Both the position numbers and the translations under genes were made by a program. DNA of 64,000 bases from an uncultured Acetatifactor sp. (lineage in GTDB: Bacteria; Bacillota; Clostridia; Lachnospirales; Lachnospiraceae). Shown one piece after another: positions 43,576 to 53,520 of the stretch (position 1 is the first letter of the stretch; each line of letters opens with the position of its first letter). The notes under the pieces are model-generated. The model saw only the letters and a program-made list of their open reading frames with translations, was not told the origin of the DNA and ran no database searches. The stretch covers positions 78,115 through 142,114 of the forward strand of contig CATKYJ010000002.1 of the NCBI GenBank assembly GCA_949840885.1, in the 5' to 3' direction.

Positions 43576-45236
43576 CAGAATGGAATAGGCTCCACACCCA
43601 TGATGGCCTTAAAGGCCAGGTTCACATTATGGGCCAGATGTCCCGCAAAATCGTCCGTGCACAATTGTTCCCCGGGATCGCTGCCATATTCCAGCAGATA
43701 TTTCACCCATTTTTCGTACAGGGGAAGATTTTCCAAAAGCTGCTCCAACTCTCCCTCCGGATCCTGCCTGACCAGCATTGCCTCCAGAATCAACATATTT
43801 CCGCTCTCCTCCACAGGCATCTGGTACTTCAGGTCGTACATCTGCGCGCTCCTTGGCATCTGCCAGAGCATGGGGTACACATAGCTTTCCTCCTCAATGC
43901 CATGCAGATCCTGGGCTGCCTCCTGATAGCCAGCCACGCCATACATCTGTCCGGTGACATGGGGATAGCGCCCCGCATCGTGGGGCGCGAAGTCATACCC
44001 CCATACCGGGGACTTCGCGAATCGGAAGATCGGCCGCATCATCCCCCGCACCAACTCCGGATTGTAGCAGTAGAACAGCGGCGTGGAGGGATAGGTCACG
44101 TCCACAGTGGCAGCGCAGCCGCCGGAATGGCATTCCTTAGAGATGAAGACTGCCTTGCCCTGTTCGTCGGCGATCAGCTTATGAGCCGCTATAGACTGGC
44201 GGTATGCGGCAATACAAATTTCTGTATACGCTTCGCCGAACTCCATGGTCTCCCTCTCCAGTTCCCCGTCAAAGTTCTGGCAGCGATCCAGCAGGCTGTC
44301 ATGTTCTGAGAGCGCCTCACGGACTGCGTCCAGGAGCGTTTTGCCGTCCCTGGCCCAATATCCGGGCAGCAGTCTGCCGAAATAGTTGATGGAGGCAATG
44401 TCGTCGTAGGCCGCCACCAAAAAGGCTTCCTCCCAATCTTCCCCTTTTACGCCAAAAGAGCCTTCCGCCACCAGACTCCTGTTCACCTGGCGGTAGGACA
44501 CCTCCAGCGGGCTGCCCTCTGACGCGGTCAGGTACAGGTAGCCCCAGTCGATGGCGATGCTGTCTCCGCTATGCCCCAGAGGGTGCTGCTGTCTGAGTCC
44601 CATCCAGGCAGTGTGCCCCATGAGGTGCCTCTCTCCCTTGGGATGCTCCTCTCCCTTGGGATGCTCCTCTCCCATGGGATGCTCTTCTCCCATAGGATGC
44701 TCCTCTCCCATAGGATGCTCCTCTCCCATAGGACGTTCCCCTTGTGCTCCTCCCATTTCCAGCGCAAAGCTGCCCCCGCCGATTTTCTCGGTCTGTCCTG
44801 CATCGCAGCAGAACTCACCGAAAAATTCCCATGCAAGCTTTACCTCATGGGGCTTCCCGTCTGCTGACCGCACGGCCATGTCCACATAGGAACAGGGCCT
44901 GGACATCACGTCCAGATCCTCCAGCAATAGCGGTGTCCAGAAATTCAGACACAGTTCCACACCCGCTGCCTGAAAGCAGTAAACGCTGCAAGTAGCGGTG
45001 ACAGAAAGTTCTGTCTGCTCCATGGCCTGTTCTTTCCCCAGCCCCAGGAAGCGGTAGTCTACGCCGTCTATCCTTGCCGTACCCCTGACACGCTTGCGTC
45101 TGCCTGTCCAGTGCATAGTGTCAGTCTCATAGAGTCTGTCGCTGCCCGACCAGAGGCTGAAATAGGGGTCACAGGTGATCAGCGGCACTGCCGGCAAACG
45201 TCCTGCTGTGATTCTTTGCTTTTTGTTTTGCTTCAT
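43575..45236 (-). CDS. Glutaminase-family (DUF5127/DUF4965) protein, N-terminal part
   Basis: The 553 aa begin with the family motif GRLPAVPLITCDPYFSLW, followed by HWTGRRK and DYRFLG. The core has KECHSGGCAATVDVTYPSTP, NPELVRGMMRPIF and FAPHDAGRYPHVTGQMYG. It stops at GVEPIPF, before the C-terminal domain found in the next frame. Related fungal proteins are glutaminases, but bacterial members are mostly untested and have a glycosidase-like six-hairpin domain. No signal peptide is seen. Residues about 165-200 are a tandem MGEEHP repeat. The start at 45236 follows AGGAGG. It is the last gene of the GH78-like/DUF4091 operon. Confidence 0.85.
   Translation of the reverse strand: MKQNKKQRITAGRLPAVPLITCDPYFSLWSGSDRLYETDTMHWTGRRKRVRGTARIDGVDYRFLGLGKEQAMEQTELSVTATCSVYCFQAAGVELCLNFWTPLLLEDLDVMSRPCSYVDMAVRSADGKPHEVKLAWEFFGEFCCDAGQTEKIGGGSFALEMGGAQGERPMGEEHPMGEEHPMGEEHPMGEEHPKGEEHPKGERHLMGHTAWMGLRQQHPLGHSGDSIAIDWGYLYLTASEGSPLEVSYRQVNRSLVAEGSFGVKGEDWEEAFLVAAYDDIASINYFGRLLPGYWARDGKTLLDAVREALSEHDSLLDRCQNFDGELERETMEFGEAYTEICIAAYRQSIAAHKLIADEQGKAVFISKECHSGGCAATVDVTYPSTPLFYCYNPELVRGMMRPIFRFAKSPVWGYDFAPHDAGRYPHVTGQMYGVAGYQEAAQDLHGIEEESYVYPMLWQMPRSAQMYDLKYQMPVEESGNMLILEAMLVRQDPEGELEQLLENLPLYEKWVKYLLEYGSDPGEQLCTDDFAGHLAHNVNLAFKAIMGVEPIPF
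44634..44740. repeat. Six in-frame 18-bp tandem repeats in the glutaminase-family gene
   Basis: The unit GGATGCTCCTCTCCCATA (plus strand) recurs six times with few changes and encodes GEEHPM or GEEHPK on the minus strand. All units are multiples of 3, so expansion keeps frame. It lies inside the N-terminal domain, in a loop. Confidence 0.92.
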
Positions 45237-45365
45237 CTTCTTCCTCCTCATTTCTGCGCGCCTGCGGCCAGACCCCGGGGCGCGCGCTCTCTTCCATGCT
45301 GAATCTACTGTCTTGCAGATCCTGTCAAAAGCCATCGCCGGCTTAACCTATCTTTTTTATGCTTC

Positions 45366-48272
45366 TTAAGGCACCCCATACAGGGAGGAAATCAGCAGTT
45401 CCCCATATTGAAAATCACTGCCAATCTGGCGGATTCCCAGGTACATTCCCACACAGTCTTCCATGTCGATCATGCCTGTGTAGGAATGTCCGTCTTCCGG
45501 AAGATATCTGTCCAGATCCCGGATCTCCACTTTCTGCCATCCCATCTGCCTGGTAAGCTGGGTGGTGGAAGTTCCGTCATTTGCCCGAAACACCGGTTCC
45601 TGTCCCAGAAAGTCCAAGCTATATGGCACATCCGACACATTCTTTACCCAGAAGCAGATGCCGGAAAAGCGTTCTTTCCATTCATAGCGGAAAGGATTTT
45701 GGAAGAACAGCATATGTTCCACCATACTCTGGGCAGCACTGGGCGCTTTGGCAGCAGTAAGCTTCAGGCGTGCCGCTGCCCTGCCATCCGGAGCCTCCTC
45801 CTTTGTCATCTGCAGCCGGACGCCGATCTGAGCCGTTGTCTGCTCTTCCAGTCCATATACGGTGTCCATCTCATAAAGACAATTCAGCCACCTGGAATCC
45901 TGCGTGGCTGCCACGACTGCCCTGCGCTTCGCCTGATTCCCGCTTTTATCCGTGGAAATGATGCAAACCACATACTCCCCCTCCTCATCCGCCAAAAATC
46001 CCTCTCCGGTCACCGGAATCTCTTTTCCCTCATAATTGACGGACAATTCATAGTCTTTCGTGCCATCGCTCTCAGCCACCCTGACCACAGGCAATTCCGC
46101 CATGCTGCCCACCCGCACATATTTTAGAGAATAGCTTAAGGCAAGAACTGGCGCGACAGTATCTCTGGCAGTCACTTTATGCCAGGAAACTTCTCCGTCC
46201 ACTACCTTGCTGTAGGTATATACGCCGGGCTCCCTTACCGCAAATCTTCCGTCCCACAGTTCCAGGGGATTGCCCAGAGGGTCATAGACAGCGTATCCGG
46301 CTCCCTGTTCCACGGGAATGGCATAGATTGAATAAGTCTCGGCGTATTCTTCGCTGGCGTATTTTCCTGCAATCCCTGCTACTTTCGGTGTCCATGCTCC
46401 AGTCCGTGCATCCTCCGGCTCTGCCTTTCCTGCTTGTTCTTTTTCGGGCTCTTCTGACTCCGGCCCCGGTTTTCCTGCCTCTCTAAGGCCAGACTCCTGC
46501 CCGCTTGCCCCTCCCGGCTCCTCTCCTGCTCTTTTCCCTGCTGCCCCGATCTCACACGCCTCAGCTGTCCCTGTACATGCTTTCATCCTGCCCAGCCTGA
46601 GATTGTTCATATAGAAATATCCCGTTTCAAACACATCTACCCGGGAGGCCGCTAACCGGAGCCGGGCGTCACCCTGTCCCAGGTCAGGCATTTCTGTGCC
46701 TCTTAAGGAGATCGTTGTCCAGGTTCCCTTTTCCAGTTTATAAGCCGTACTGTCCTCTCCGCCTTTCCATCCCAAATACACCTCTTTATCATATTCGAAT
46801 CCATTGTATACATCCAAAGTCACCTCGTAGCCATCCATACGCAGCCGCTCCAGATCCGCATCACAAAAAATACCGGTAAACTCCACTCCCGCCTGCAATT
46901 GGTCATAAGTACTGTCATGGGTATACTGCCTGAACCAATTGTCACAGTCGTTGTTCACGGGGTCCAGCCTCATGGCCAGGGAGCCTTTCTTTCCATTGGT
47001 ATACGCAGGATCCGTATTGTACTTCAATGATATCCCTGTCCCGAACTTGATTTCCCTCTCATTCCAGGACAGATCTCCCCGGGCTATGTAAGCAGCCGTA
47101 TACTGCATGTCCGCAATGCAGTCAAAGGACAAAAGGCTGCCCGGAGAGTTGCCGAAGCACATATGCGAATCCATCTCCTCCCCCAAATCCACCACCGCAT
47201 GAAGATTGTCCAGATATACAGTGGCCTCCGGATAATACAGATCCCCCACCTCCAGCAATTCCGTCTCCTCCTCAGCCACCCTGTAAGGGTAGCTTACTGT
47301 AATGGGGATCTGGGTCACAAGTTTATACCGGTTTGCATCAGCCCCATTCAGGGACATCCGCAGAGTGCCCCATTTTCCCGGCTGTACCGTGACAGCATCA
47401 TAGCCAAAAGCATAATAGCTGTTCCCAATGCGGCTGGTGATCCACCCCCCGAATGTCACTGCGAAGCCATTGGCATTGTAGCAGTCCACGGAGAGATACC
47501 GCACCTTACGCATATCCGTAAAGGAAGCGATGGTATTGTTGTATACCTTGTAATTTCCGTTCATGGGATTGGCAATGTCGTAGCATTCCCCGTTCCAGAG
47601 GGAGCCGCATACACCCTCCATCTCCCATTTCAGGCTGCCGTCTCCCTGGGTGATGTAGGCAGGATCCCGGTTGATGGAGGTTCTCCCTATGGTTCCGGTG
47701 TTGGAACCGTCCAGCCAGAAATTGTACAGATCGTCCCGGCTGTCAAAAGTGGCAATCTGGCAAGTATCCAATCCCATATCCGCCTGGCTCCCGTCCTGAA
47801 CCTCTGCTCCGCTTTCCCCGACCTTTTCCGGCACAGCCTCTGCTCCTGCCGCCTCCCCGTTCTCCGCAGTATATCCTGCCTCGCCCGGGATTCCGGCTTC
47901 TGCCCCACCTCCGTCTTCGCCCGATTCTCCGCTTTCTGTTTCACTTCCTGCCTTAGCCTGTACTCCGCTTTCTGTTTCGCTTCCTGCCTTAGCCTGTACT
48001 CCACTTTCTGTTTCACTTCCTGCCTTAGTCTGTACTCCACTTTCTGTTTCGCTTCCTGCCTTAGCCTGTACTCCACTTTCTGCCCTGCCTACGGCAAAGA
48101 AGCACCATAGAGCAACAAGCAGCACCGCCAACCCCCATCGCCGCCCAATTCGCTGCTTCTCCCTGGGCTGCTTTCCGGCCGGCAGCGAGCTTCCTCTCGC
48201 TTTCTCATTCTTATTTCCATACTCTTTTTCCCTCTTTCTTCCGCTCTTTTTCTCGCTCTTTTTTATGCTCAT
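45366..48272 (-). CDS. Membrane-anchored multi-module protein of unknown function
   Basis: The protein is 968 aa. A basic cytoplasmic start and one membrane helix (RRWGLAVLLVALWCFFAVG, near residue 45) indicate an exported, anchored protein. Next come four 12-residue repeats (SGVQAKAGSETE) and an acidic linker. At least two modules share an N-x-DPAY...GSL motif (about residues 190-360 and 380-570) and look like beta-sandwich carbohydrate-binding modules. A Ser/Glu/Pro linker, an Ig-like segment (DTVAPVLALSY) and a third sandwich-like module complete it. I recognise no catalytic motif. The start at 48272 follows AGGAGCAGG. It lies 25 nt downstream of the DUF4091 gene. Confidence 0.75.
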   Translation of the reverse strand: MSIKKSEKKSGRKREKEYGNKNEKARGSSLPAGKQPREKQRIGRRWGLAVLLVALWCFFAVGRAESGVQAKAGSETESGVQTKAGSETESGVQAKAGSETESGVQAKAGSETESGESGEDGGGAEAGIPGEAGYTAENGEAAGAEAVPEKVGESGAEVQDGSQADMGLDTCQIATFDSRDDLYNFWLDGSNTGTIGRTSINRDPAYITQGDGSLKWEMEGVCGSLWNGECYDIANPMNGNYKVYNNTIASFTDMRKVRYLSVDCYNANGFAVTFGGWITSRIGNSYYAFGYDAVTVQPGKWGTLRMSLNGADANRYKLVTQIPITVSYPYRVAEEETELLEVGDLYYPEATVYLDNLHAVVDLGEEMDSHMCFGNSPGSLLSFDCIADMQYTAAYIARGDLSWNEREIKFGTGISLKYNTDPAYTNGKKGSLAMRLDPVNNDCDNWFRQYTHDSTYDQLQAGVEFTGIFCDADLERLRMDGYEVTLDVYNGFEYDKEVYLGWKGGEDSTAYKLEKGTWTTISLRGTEMPDLGQGDARLRLAASRVDVFETGYFYMNNLRLGRMKACTGTAEACEIGAAGKRAGEEPGGASGQESGLREAGKPGPESEEPEKEQAGKAEPEDARTGAWTPKVAGIAGKYASEEYAETYSIYAIPVEQGAGYAVYDPLGNPLELWDGRFAVREPGVYTYSKVVDGEVSWHKVTARDTVAPVLALSYSLKYVRVGSMAELPVVRVAESDGTKDYELSVNYEGKEIPVTGEGFLADEEGEYVVCIISTDKSGNQAKRRAVVAATQDSRWLNCLYEMDTVYGLEEQTTAQIGVRLQMTKEEAPDGRAAARLKLTAAKAPSAAQSMVEHMLFFQNPFRYEWKERFSGICFWVKNVSDVPYSLDFLGQEPVFRANDGTSTTQLTRQMGWQKVEIRDLDRYLPEDGHSYTGMIDMEDCVGMYLGIRQIGSDFQYGELLISSLYGVP
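47927..48070. repeat. Four 36-bp tandem repeats in the 968-aa protein gene
   Basis: Four near-identical 36-bp units encode SGVQAKAGSETE (one copy has T for A). They form the stalk just outside the membrane helix. Differences between units are single-base changes, suggesting recent expansion. Confidence 0.93.
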
Positions 48273-48297
48273 ACGCCTGCTCCTATATCTGCTCCCT

Positions 48298-51219
48298 CTA
48301 TTTCGTCCAGGACACGCTCGTGATGTCCAAGGTAATATCTCCATAGACATGATATTTCCCGTCCCCCTCATATTTTCCGGTTCGGTCCGAATCGTAGTCA
48401 GCGGCATAAATAGAATAGTCATAATATGGCTGCCATTCAAACAGCAGACAATCCCCTCTCTTCTCATCCATATGAAAAGTATAGGTAAGCCGCCGCCTGG
48501 TGGTGCCGTTGGCTTTCAGGTTCACGATCTCCATCTCCGATTTGTATCCCATGTCCGTGGCAAGATAAATCTCAATCAGCAGATCCGTGTCTTTATCTGC
48601 ATCTGAGGTCTCAAGCTCCACCGTCATGGTGACATCGTATATCTCCCCCAATCCGCAGTCAAAATAGGAATCGTCCAGTTGAATCATGTTTCTGTCCAGA
48701 AGCCGGATTTCCTCCTGGCTACGGACCTGCCCCCCGTCAAAACGGAACCTGGCCGCCGTACCTTCAAGGAACTGGCCGGCTGCAGAACTGGTATAAGCCG
48801 GGGAAAGTTCCCCGTCCTGTCCATTCATGCCGATGTGCACCCTATCCCGCAGCATCCTGCCGGCAAACACATACTCTTCCCCGCCTGTCTCTTTCCTGAT
48901 CTCAATGGAAAAGTCATTTGCCGTATTTCCATCCCGCGCTACCCGATATCTGACCTTATCCGATTTTCGGGTTTTGGCCTGTCCGGTTCCAAACTCCCCA
49001 GTCCCAGATTTTTCGGTTTTGGATTTTCCGCTCCCGGACAATACGGCTTCAGGTTCTCCGGTCTCAGATTCCCCGGCTCCGAATTCTCCAATCCCGTCTT
49101 CCCGCTCCAGCACAGCGCCGTCCATAGACACCTCATATCCGTCCCGCACCCAAAATTCCATCGTCCCCTGATTTGGCTGTTCCCCGTCAAAGGCAATCCC
49201 CCCGAACACAAACCCACAGTCCGACTTTGCCAGTTCAATCAGCGACACAATCGTCTCCCGCATCTCAAACAACAGCCCGTCGTCCCCCGGGTAATACCGC
49301 CAGTCCGCCACGGCCTTTCTCAATACCCAGTCCAGCACATCATTCATGTCATAATCCGCTCCCCAGACCTCCTCCAGAGTCCCGCGGTATAGTTCTTGCA
49401 GCTGCCAGAGCAGTTCATAGTCCTCGAACCCGTCCCGCCTGGCGGCCAGCCGAACAGAGGGAATGAAAGTATCCATTCCGTACCCTGATCCCGGATATAC
49501 ATAGAACCCGTCCATATACAGCTTCAAAGAGGGAAAGCTTAATCCCTCCTCATACCAGTTCCGGGGATAGAGTTGGATATCGGCTGTACCGTTCAGAACA
49601 CTGTAGAGGGTGACGCCCCAGGTCAACTCCCCTGCCGTACCCATGTTGTACATGGCATAGCCCCAATACCTGAGGGCGCTGCCCCAGTTCGGCAGACCAC
49701 TGCTGATCATAGGCCCCTCTCCATTGATATAGTGGAGCCACTCCCCGCTGTCCCGGTAATACTCCCTGTAGGCGGCAAACTCTGCATTCCCGTAATTGTA
49801 CACAGGCCCATACACCGGAAGCTTGCTGGAGTTTCCCCCGGTCCTGGCCATACAGTAAGTGATGCCGTATTCCGCAAAAGCAGGATTGTAGCCAACCGTA
49901 TAGATCAGCTTCACGTCCCGGATGGAATCCGTCAGTTCCTGATAGAACTCCCCTCCTATGCCCCCGAATCCCGGCTGATCAAAGAATCCGTCCTGTTCCA
50001 GGGCCGCAATCACCCGCTCCATGGCCTGTCTGTATTTCATGGCAGCCTCCATGACCTGGCCCGGATTGTCCGATTCATCCCGGTTCTTGTCATAACAGAC
50101 CAGCTTGTCCGTGTAAAGCTTCCCCGGCGCGGACAGCCTTGCCGCCTCCAAAAGACATTGCTCAAACAGCCCAACGGAATCCGGCAGCCCAATGGAATTC
50201 ACCCTTGGATGGTCGTAATAGCGCAGTAGTTCCCGCCGGAACCGCACAGGGCTGGCAGTGGCAAAAGGCATGTCCGTCACCTGCACCCTGTAGTCCAGCA
50301 GCGTCTCATAGTATCTGCGTATCTGCTCCGAGGACGCCTCCCCGCCCCGCTGCATGGTGTCATACTTCGCCACGGCCACGCTGCGCAGATGGCTTTTTGT
50401 AATGTCAATGTCCCACACCGTCACCTCCACCGGAATCTCTGTCCGCAGACCGTCCACATCCAGGAAAAAGGTACCTGTATATGTCCCGGGCTCTGTATTC
50501 GAATCCGTAGTCACTTCCACCGTGATTCCCTGGTTCTGTCCGGCCGCAATGGTATTCTCCCCATATTCTGCCGCAACCTCCATAGGCAGCAGGATATCCG
50601 GATACTTTGCAGCCGGGAATCCCGTGTCCTCCCTATCCACATAGACATACCCCTGCTTGTAAGCCCTGATCTGCTCCAAAGGTATCCTGTTCTCTCCGCA
50701 GGCCAACTCCGACAAAGTCAGAAAATACTCCCCCACATCCGCCTGGGGCGTAAGAATCAGCTGATCTCCTTCTGTCTCCCCCTTTGCCATGCGGATCTCC
50801 AGCTTCGCCTCCTGCTCCACCGGGCAGGAGGCATTCTCTACCTCCGGATCCTGGAATACTGTGGCAGTGCTGTATGTACTCCATATCTTTACCTGACTTT
50901 CCGGGGAATCCTCCCAGGAAAGGGAGTCCTCCCCGGAAGTACTTTCCCCGGAATTTCCCCGGGCCCCTTTGTCAGTCCCCCCGCCAGCTTTCTCACGATC
51001 TCCCTTTCCATCTCCCGGCTCCCCCATTCCCGATCCTCGTCCGGCATCTCCTATGGCTCCTCCGCCTGCCTCCGGCTCCTTTCCATCTCCCGAATCCCTC
51101 CCGTCGCCCCATGCCCAGAGCCACCCTGCAGCAGACAATGCTGCCACCAGCCCCAGAACGGGCAGCACATATCTCCAATTTTTTCCCCTATTTCCCGAAT
51201 GCTCCCGCTTCTTTTCCAT
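48298..51219 (-). CDS. Membrane-anchored DUF4091 (glycoside-hydrolase-like) protein
   Basis: The protein is 973 aa. One N-terminal membrane helix (YVLPVLGLVAALSAAGWLW, near residue 20) is followed by a Gly/Glu/Asp-rich stalk of about 70 residues. Residues about 110-270 form beta-sandwich domains, about 270-640 a TIM-barrel-like region, ending in RRDGFEDYELLWQL, the hallmark of DUF4091, a family related to GH123. A Gly/Ser/Thr/Glu repeat linker and a C-terminal beta domain follow. Probably an exported glycosidase; the substrate is unknown. The start at 51219 follows GGAGGAG. It lies 31 nt after the GH78-like gene. Confidence 0.78.
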   Translation of the reverse strand: MEKKREHSGNRGKNWRYVLPVLGLVAALSAAGWLWAWGDGRDSGDGKEPEAGGGAIGDAGRGSGMGEPGDGKGDREKAGGGTDKGARGNSGESTSGEDSLSWEDSPESQVKIWSTYSTATVFQDPEVENASCPVEQEAKLEIRMAKGETEGDQLILTPQADVGEYFLTLSELACGENRIPLEQIRAYKQGYVYVDREDTGFPAAKYPDILLPMEVAAEYGENTIAAGQNQGITVEVTTDSNTEPGTYTGTFFLDVDGLRTEIPVEVTVWDIDITKSHLRSVAVAKYDTMQRGGEASSEQIRRYYETLLDYRVQVTDMPFATASPVRFRRELLRYYDHPRVNSIGLPDSVGLFEQCLLEAARLSAPGKLYTDKLVCYDKNRDESDNPGQVMEAAMKYRQAMERVIAALEQDGFFDQPGFGGIGGEFYQELTDSIRDVKLIYTVGYNPAFAEYGITYCMARTGGNSSKLPVYGPVYNYGNAEFAAYREYYRDSGEWLHYINGEGPMISSGLPNWGSALRYWGYAMYNMGTAGELTWGVTLYSVLNGTADIQLYPRNWYEEGLSFPSLKLYMDGFYVYPGSGYGMDTFIPSVRLAARRDGFEDYELLWQLQELYRGTLEEVWGADYDMNDVLDWVLRKAVADWRYYPGDDGLLFEMRETIVSLIELAKSDCGFVFGGIAFDGEQPNQGTMEFWVRDGYEVSMDGAVLEREDGIGEFGAGESETGEPEAVLSGSGKSKTEKSGTGEFGTGQAKTRKSDKVRYRVARDGNTANDFSIEIRKETGGEEYVFAGRMLRDRVHIGMNGQDGELSPAYTSSAAGQFLEGTAARFRFDGGQVRSQEEIRLLDRNMIQLDDSYFDCGLGEIYDVTMTVELETSDADKDTDLLIEIYLATDMGYKSEMEIVNLKANGTTRRRLTYTFHMDEKRGDCLLFEWQPYYDYSIYAADYDSDRTGKYEGDGKYHVYGDITLDITSVSWTK

Positions 51220-51250
51220 TTTCTGTCTCTCCTCCATTGCATCTCAAAAT

Positions 51251-53296
51251 CTATGCTCCGCCAAAAGTCGAAATAGGAAAACATACACTTCCATTTTTTA
51301 AGATTCTATTATAATACAAAATCGGAACCGCGCTCCAGGCATGACACAGACTTCCCGTACCCTCGAAAGCCGAAGCCCCCTCCTCCGTCTCCCAGAACGA
51401 GGTCGCCCCTGCTTCCAGCATCCTGCCATATCCGGAACGGATGTCCTCCAGCACATACGCCCCGTTTGCAGGATCCGCCTGCAGCAGGGCATCATATACA
51501 AAGCTCCTCATAGCCAGGGTAGCCGGTATCATTCCCTCCCCCGTCTTCAGCGCTTCCTCTACTCTCTTATCCCCCAGCCCCGTCAGAACCGCAAAAGCAT
51601 TGCCCAGCTGGCTGAATAATTCCTCATGTTCTGTGGACACACAGTAAAGCCCCTGCCTTTCCCGATAGAAATACTTCCGCACCGCCTGCCTCAGTGCCGG
51701 ACAACCGGATAAAAGCCCCTCCTCTTCCCGGCCTTTCCATTCGCAGAGCGCCAGAAAACGCTCAGCCGCATAGAGATATGCGCAGTTCAGGATCAGATAC
51801 TCCTTTCCTCCCTCATCTCCCGCACTATAGTAACTCCATTCGTAAAAATTCCAGAAAGGCGTATCCAGCGTAGGAATCAGCCCCCTTTCGTTTCGCCGGT
51901 TCCCGAAAAAGCCCATAATCTCCCGCACCGCCTCCCAGGTCTCATCCAGAACGGTCCTGTCCCCGGTGGCTTCTATGTATTCATATACAGCCACTACATA
52001 CATCAAGGAGAAAAAGGGGATGCCGCCCTCCTCCTTTCTGGGATTTACCAGCTTCAGCAGTCCGTTGGGATTCCTGTCCCTTGCAAGGTACACCAGATTC
52101 GCCCTCTGGAACCCGGTCTCCTCAAAGACATCGTATCCGCACAGCATCTGATTTCTGGCATCCAAAGCATACAGAGCCTGCTCCCGCCACGGGCAGTCTT
52201 CATAGTGCTCATGCATACACAGCCTCAGTGTCCGGACACAGACGGCATATATCTGCCTGTCCGTCTCCGTCAGTTTCCCGCCATGCTCCCACAGGACATT
52301 CCCTTTCCTCGCTTTCATGTCCCGAAACTGTGCCGGCTGATCCCCGCCATGCTCCCACAGAGCATTCCCCTTTCGTCCTTTCTCAGTCACCGGATAAACA
52401 GCCTCATAGAGACCTATGGAGACCACCTCCGCCTCCTCCTTGCATAAAACCTGCAGATATCGGCATCCCAGACGGACAAAAAACTGTTCAAACGCGTTTT
52501 CCCCGGGCAGACAATAAAAATCCAGAGAGAAATCATGGCTTCCCACCAAGTATCTTACCTTTCCGTCCTCCAGATGTTCCCCCCAGGCCACTTTCACCAC
52601 ACATTCCACCTGGCACCTTACCTGCAGGTACAGATATCCTGCCGTCTCAAACCCCAAATCATAAATCCGCTCGCCGCACCGCACAGACATGGCTTCCCGC
52701 TTTCCGGCCAGAACCAGCTTTTCAACCGGACGAGGCAGAATCCTACAGTCTCTTTTTTTCTCCGCACAAGGCACCCGGCAAGCCATGTGAGACCCAGCGG
52801 CCATATCCGAGGCATGCCCCAAGGCAAAATTGATTTCCCGCGGCGCATGGTTCACATAGCGCAGGGCGCGCCACGCCTCCACCCTTTCATCGCTGATCCC
52901 AATCGTCTCGCTCTCCTCCAATATCTCAAAGAGAAGCCCCGGCCCGTCATCTATATGGGTAAAAGAATCCGCTCCCTCATACCGCACAGTGACCTGAAGC
53001 AGATTCTCTCCCCTTTCCACTTTCCCTGTAAGTTCCACCTCATCATAATATTTCTCGAAAGGATAGCCCGGAAACTGCCCAAATGCGATTCTCTCCCCAT
53101 TTAGATAAGCAATATAATCTGTCTCCGCGCATATCCGCAGCCAACAGTTCCCCTCCCTGTATTCAAACCTCTTTTCAAAAGATGCATATTCCTCCCTGCC
53201 ATACTTTCCCTCCGGCCAGATCCACTTGGCTCTTTCTGAGATTCCTTTCCTCTCCGGTTTTCTCCCCATCTTTCTCTCATCCCTTTCGTATTTCAT
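51251..53296 (-). CDS. GH78-like alpha-L-rhamnosidase family protein
   Basis: The protein is 681 aa with no signal peptide, so probably cytoplasmic. N-terminal beta domains (AKWIWPEG, then FEKRFEY, typical of GH78 starts) precede an (alpha/alpha)6 barrel. The catalytic region has HEHYEDCPWREQALYALDARNQ, and the late CHAWSAVPI motif is also characteristic. The acid region differs from textbook GH78 (DCPWREQ where DCPQRDE is common), so activity could differ. A 66-bp in-frame duplication (KGNxLWEHGG) sits before the barrel. It is the first gene of the operon; AAAGGAAAG precedes its ATG. Confidence 0.8.
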   Translation of the reverse strand: MKYERDERKMGRKPERKGISERAKWIWPEGKYGREEYASFEKRFEYREGNCWLRICAETDYIAYLNGERIAFGQFPGYPFEKYYDEVELTGKVERGENLLQVTVRYEGADSFTHIDDGPGLLFEILEESETIGISDERVEAWRALRYVNHAPREINFALGHASDMAAGSHMACRVPCAEKKRDCRILPRPVEKLVLAGKREAMSVRCGERIYDLGFETAGYLYLQVRCQVECVVKVAWGEHLEDGKVRYLVGSHDFSLDFYCLPGENAFEQFFVRLGCRYLQVLCKEEAEVVSIGLYEAVYPVTEKGRKGNALWEHGGDQPAQFRDMKARKGNVLWEHGGKLTETDRQIYAVCVRTLRLCMHEHYEDCPWREQALYALDARNQMLCGYDVFEETGFQRANLVYLARDRNPNGLLKLVNPRKEEGGIPFFSLMYVVAVYEYIEATGDRTVLDETWEAVREIMGFFGNRRNERGLIPTLDTPFWNFYEWSYYSAGDEGGKEYLILNCAYLYAAERFLALCEWKGREEEGLLSGCPALRQAVRKYFYRERQGLYCVSTEHEELFSQLGNAFAVLTGLGDKRVEEALKTGEGMIPATLAMRSFVYDALLQADPANGAYVLEDIRSGYGRMLEAGATSFWETEEGASAFEGTGSLCHAWSAVPILYYNRILKNGSVCFPISTFGGA
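52277..52385. repeat. 66-bp in-frame duplication in the GH78-like gene
   Basis: CCGCCATGCTCCCACAG occurs twice, 66 bp apart, with similar flanks. The copies encode RKGNALWEHGG and RKGNVLWEHGG. The unit length is 22 codons. Confidence 0.8.
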
Positions 53297-53520
53297 CTCT
53301 TTCCTTTGCGTTCCATTTCATTCCTTTGATTTCGTTCCCAATTCTATTCCCGATTTCATCTCCCACTCCATTCCCCCGCATAAATCCCATTGGCTTTCTG
53401 CCGCTGCTGTTCCATGCCCCCTCCATGAGAACAGCAGCCATTTTCTCCTTGTCAACTCCCAAGCTTCATGATAGACTATCCCTGTAAAGATATGGCAAAT
53501 CACACAGGAGGTCTTTTGTT

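Noticed and set aside
44634..44740. Phase-variable switch at the 18-bp repeats
   Set aside because: The unit is a multiple of 3 and so cannot change the frame; the actual frameshift is about 1 kb away.
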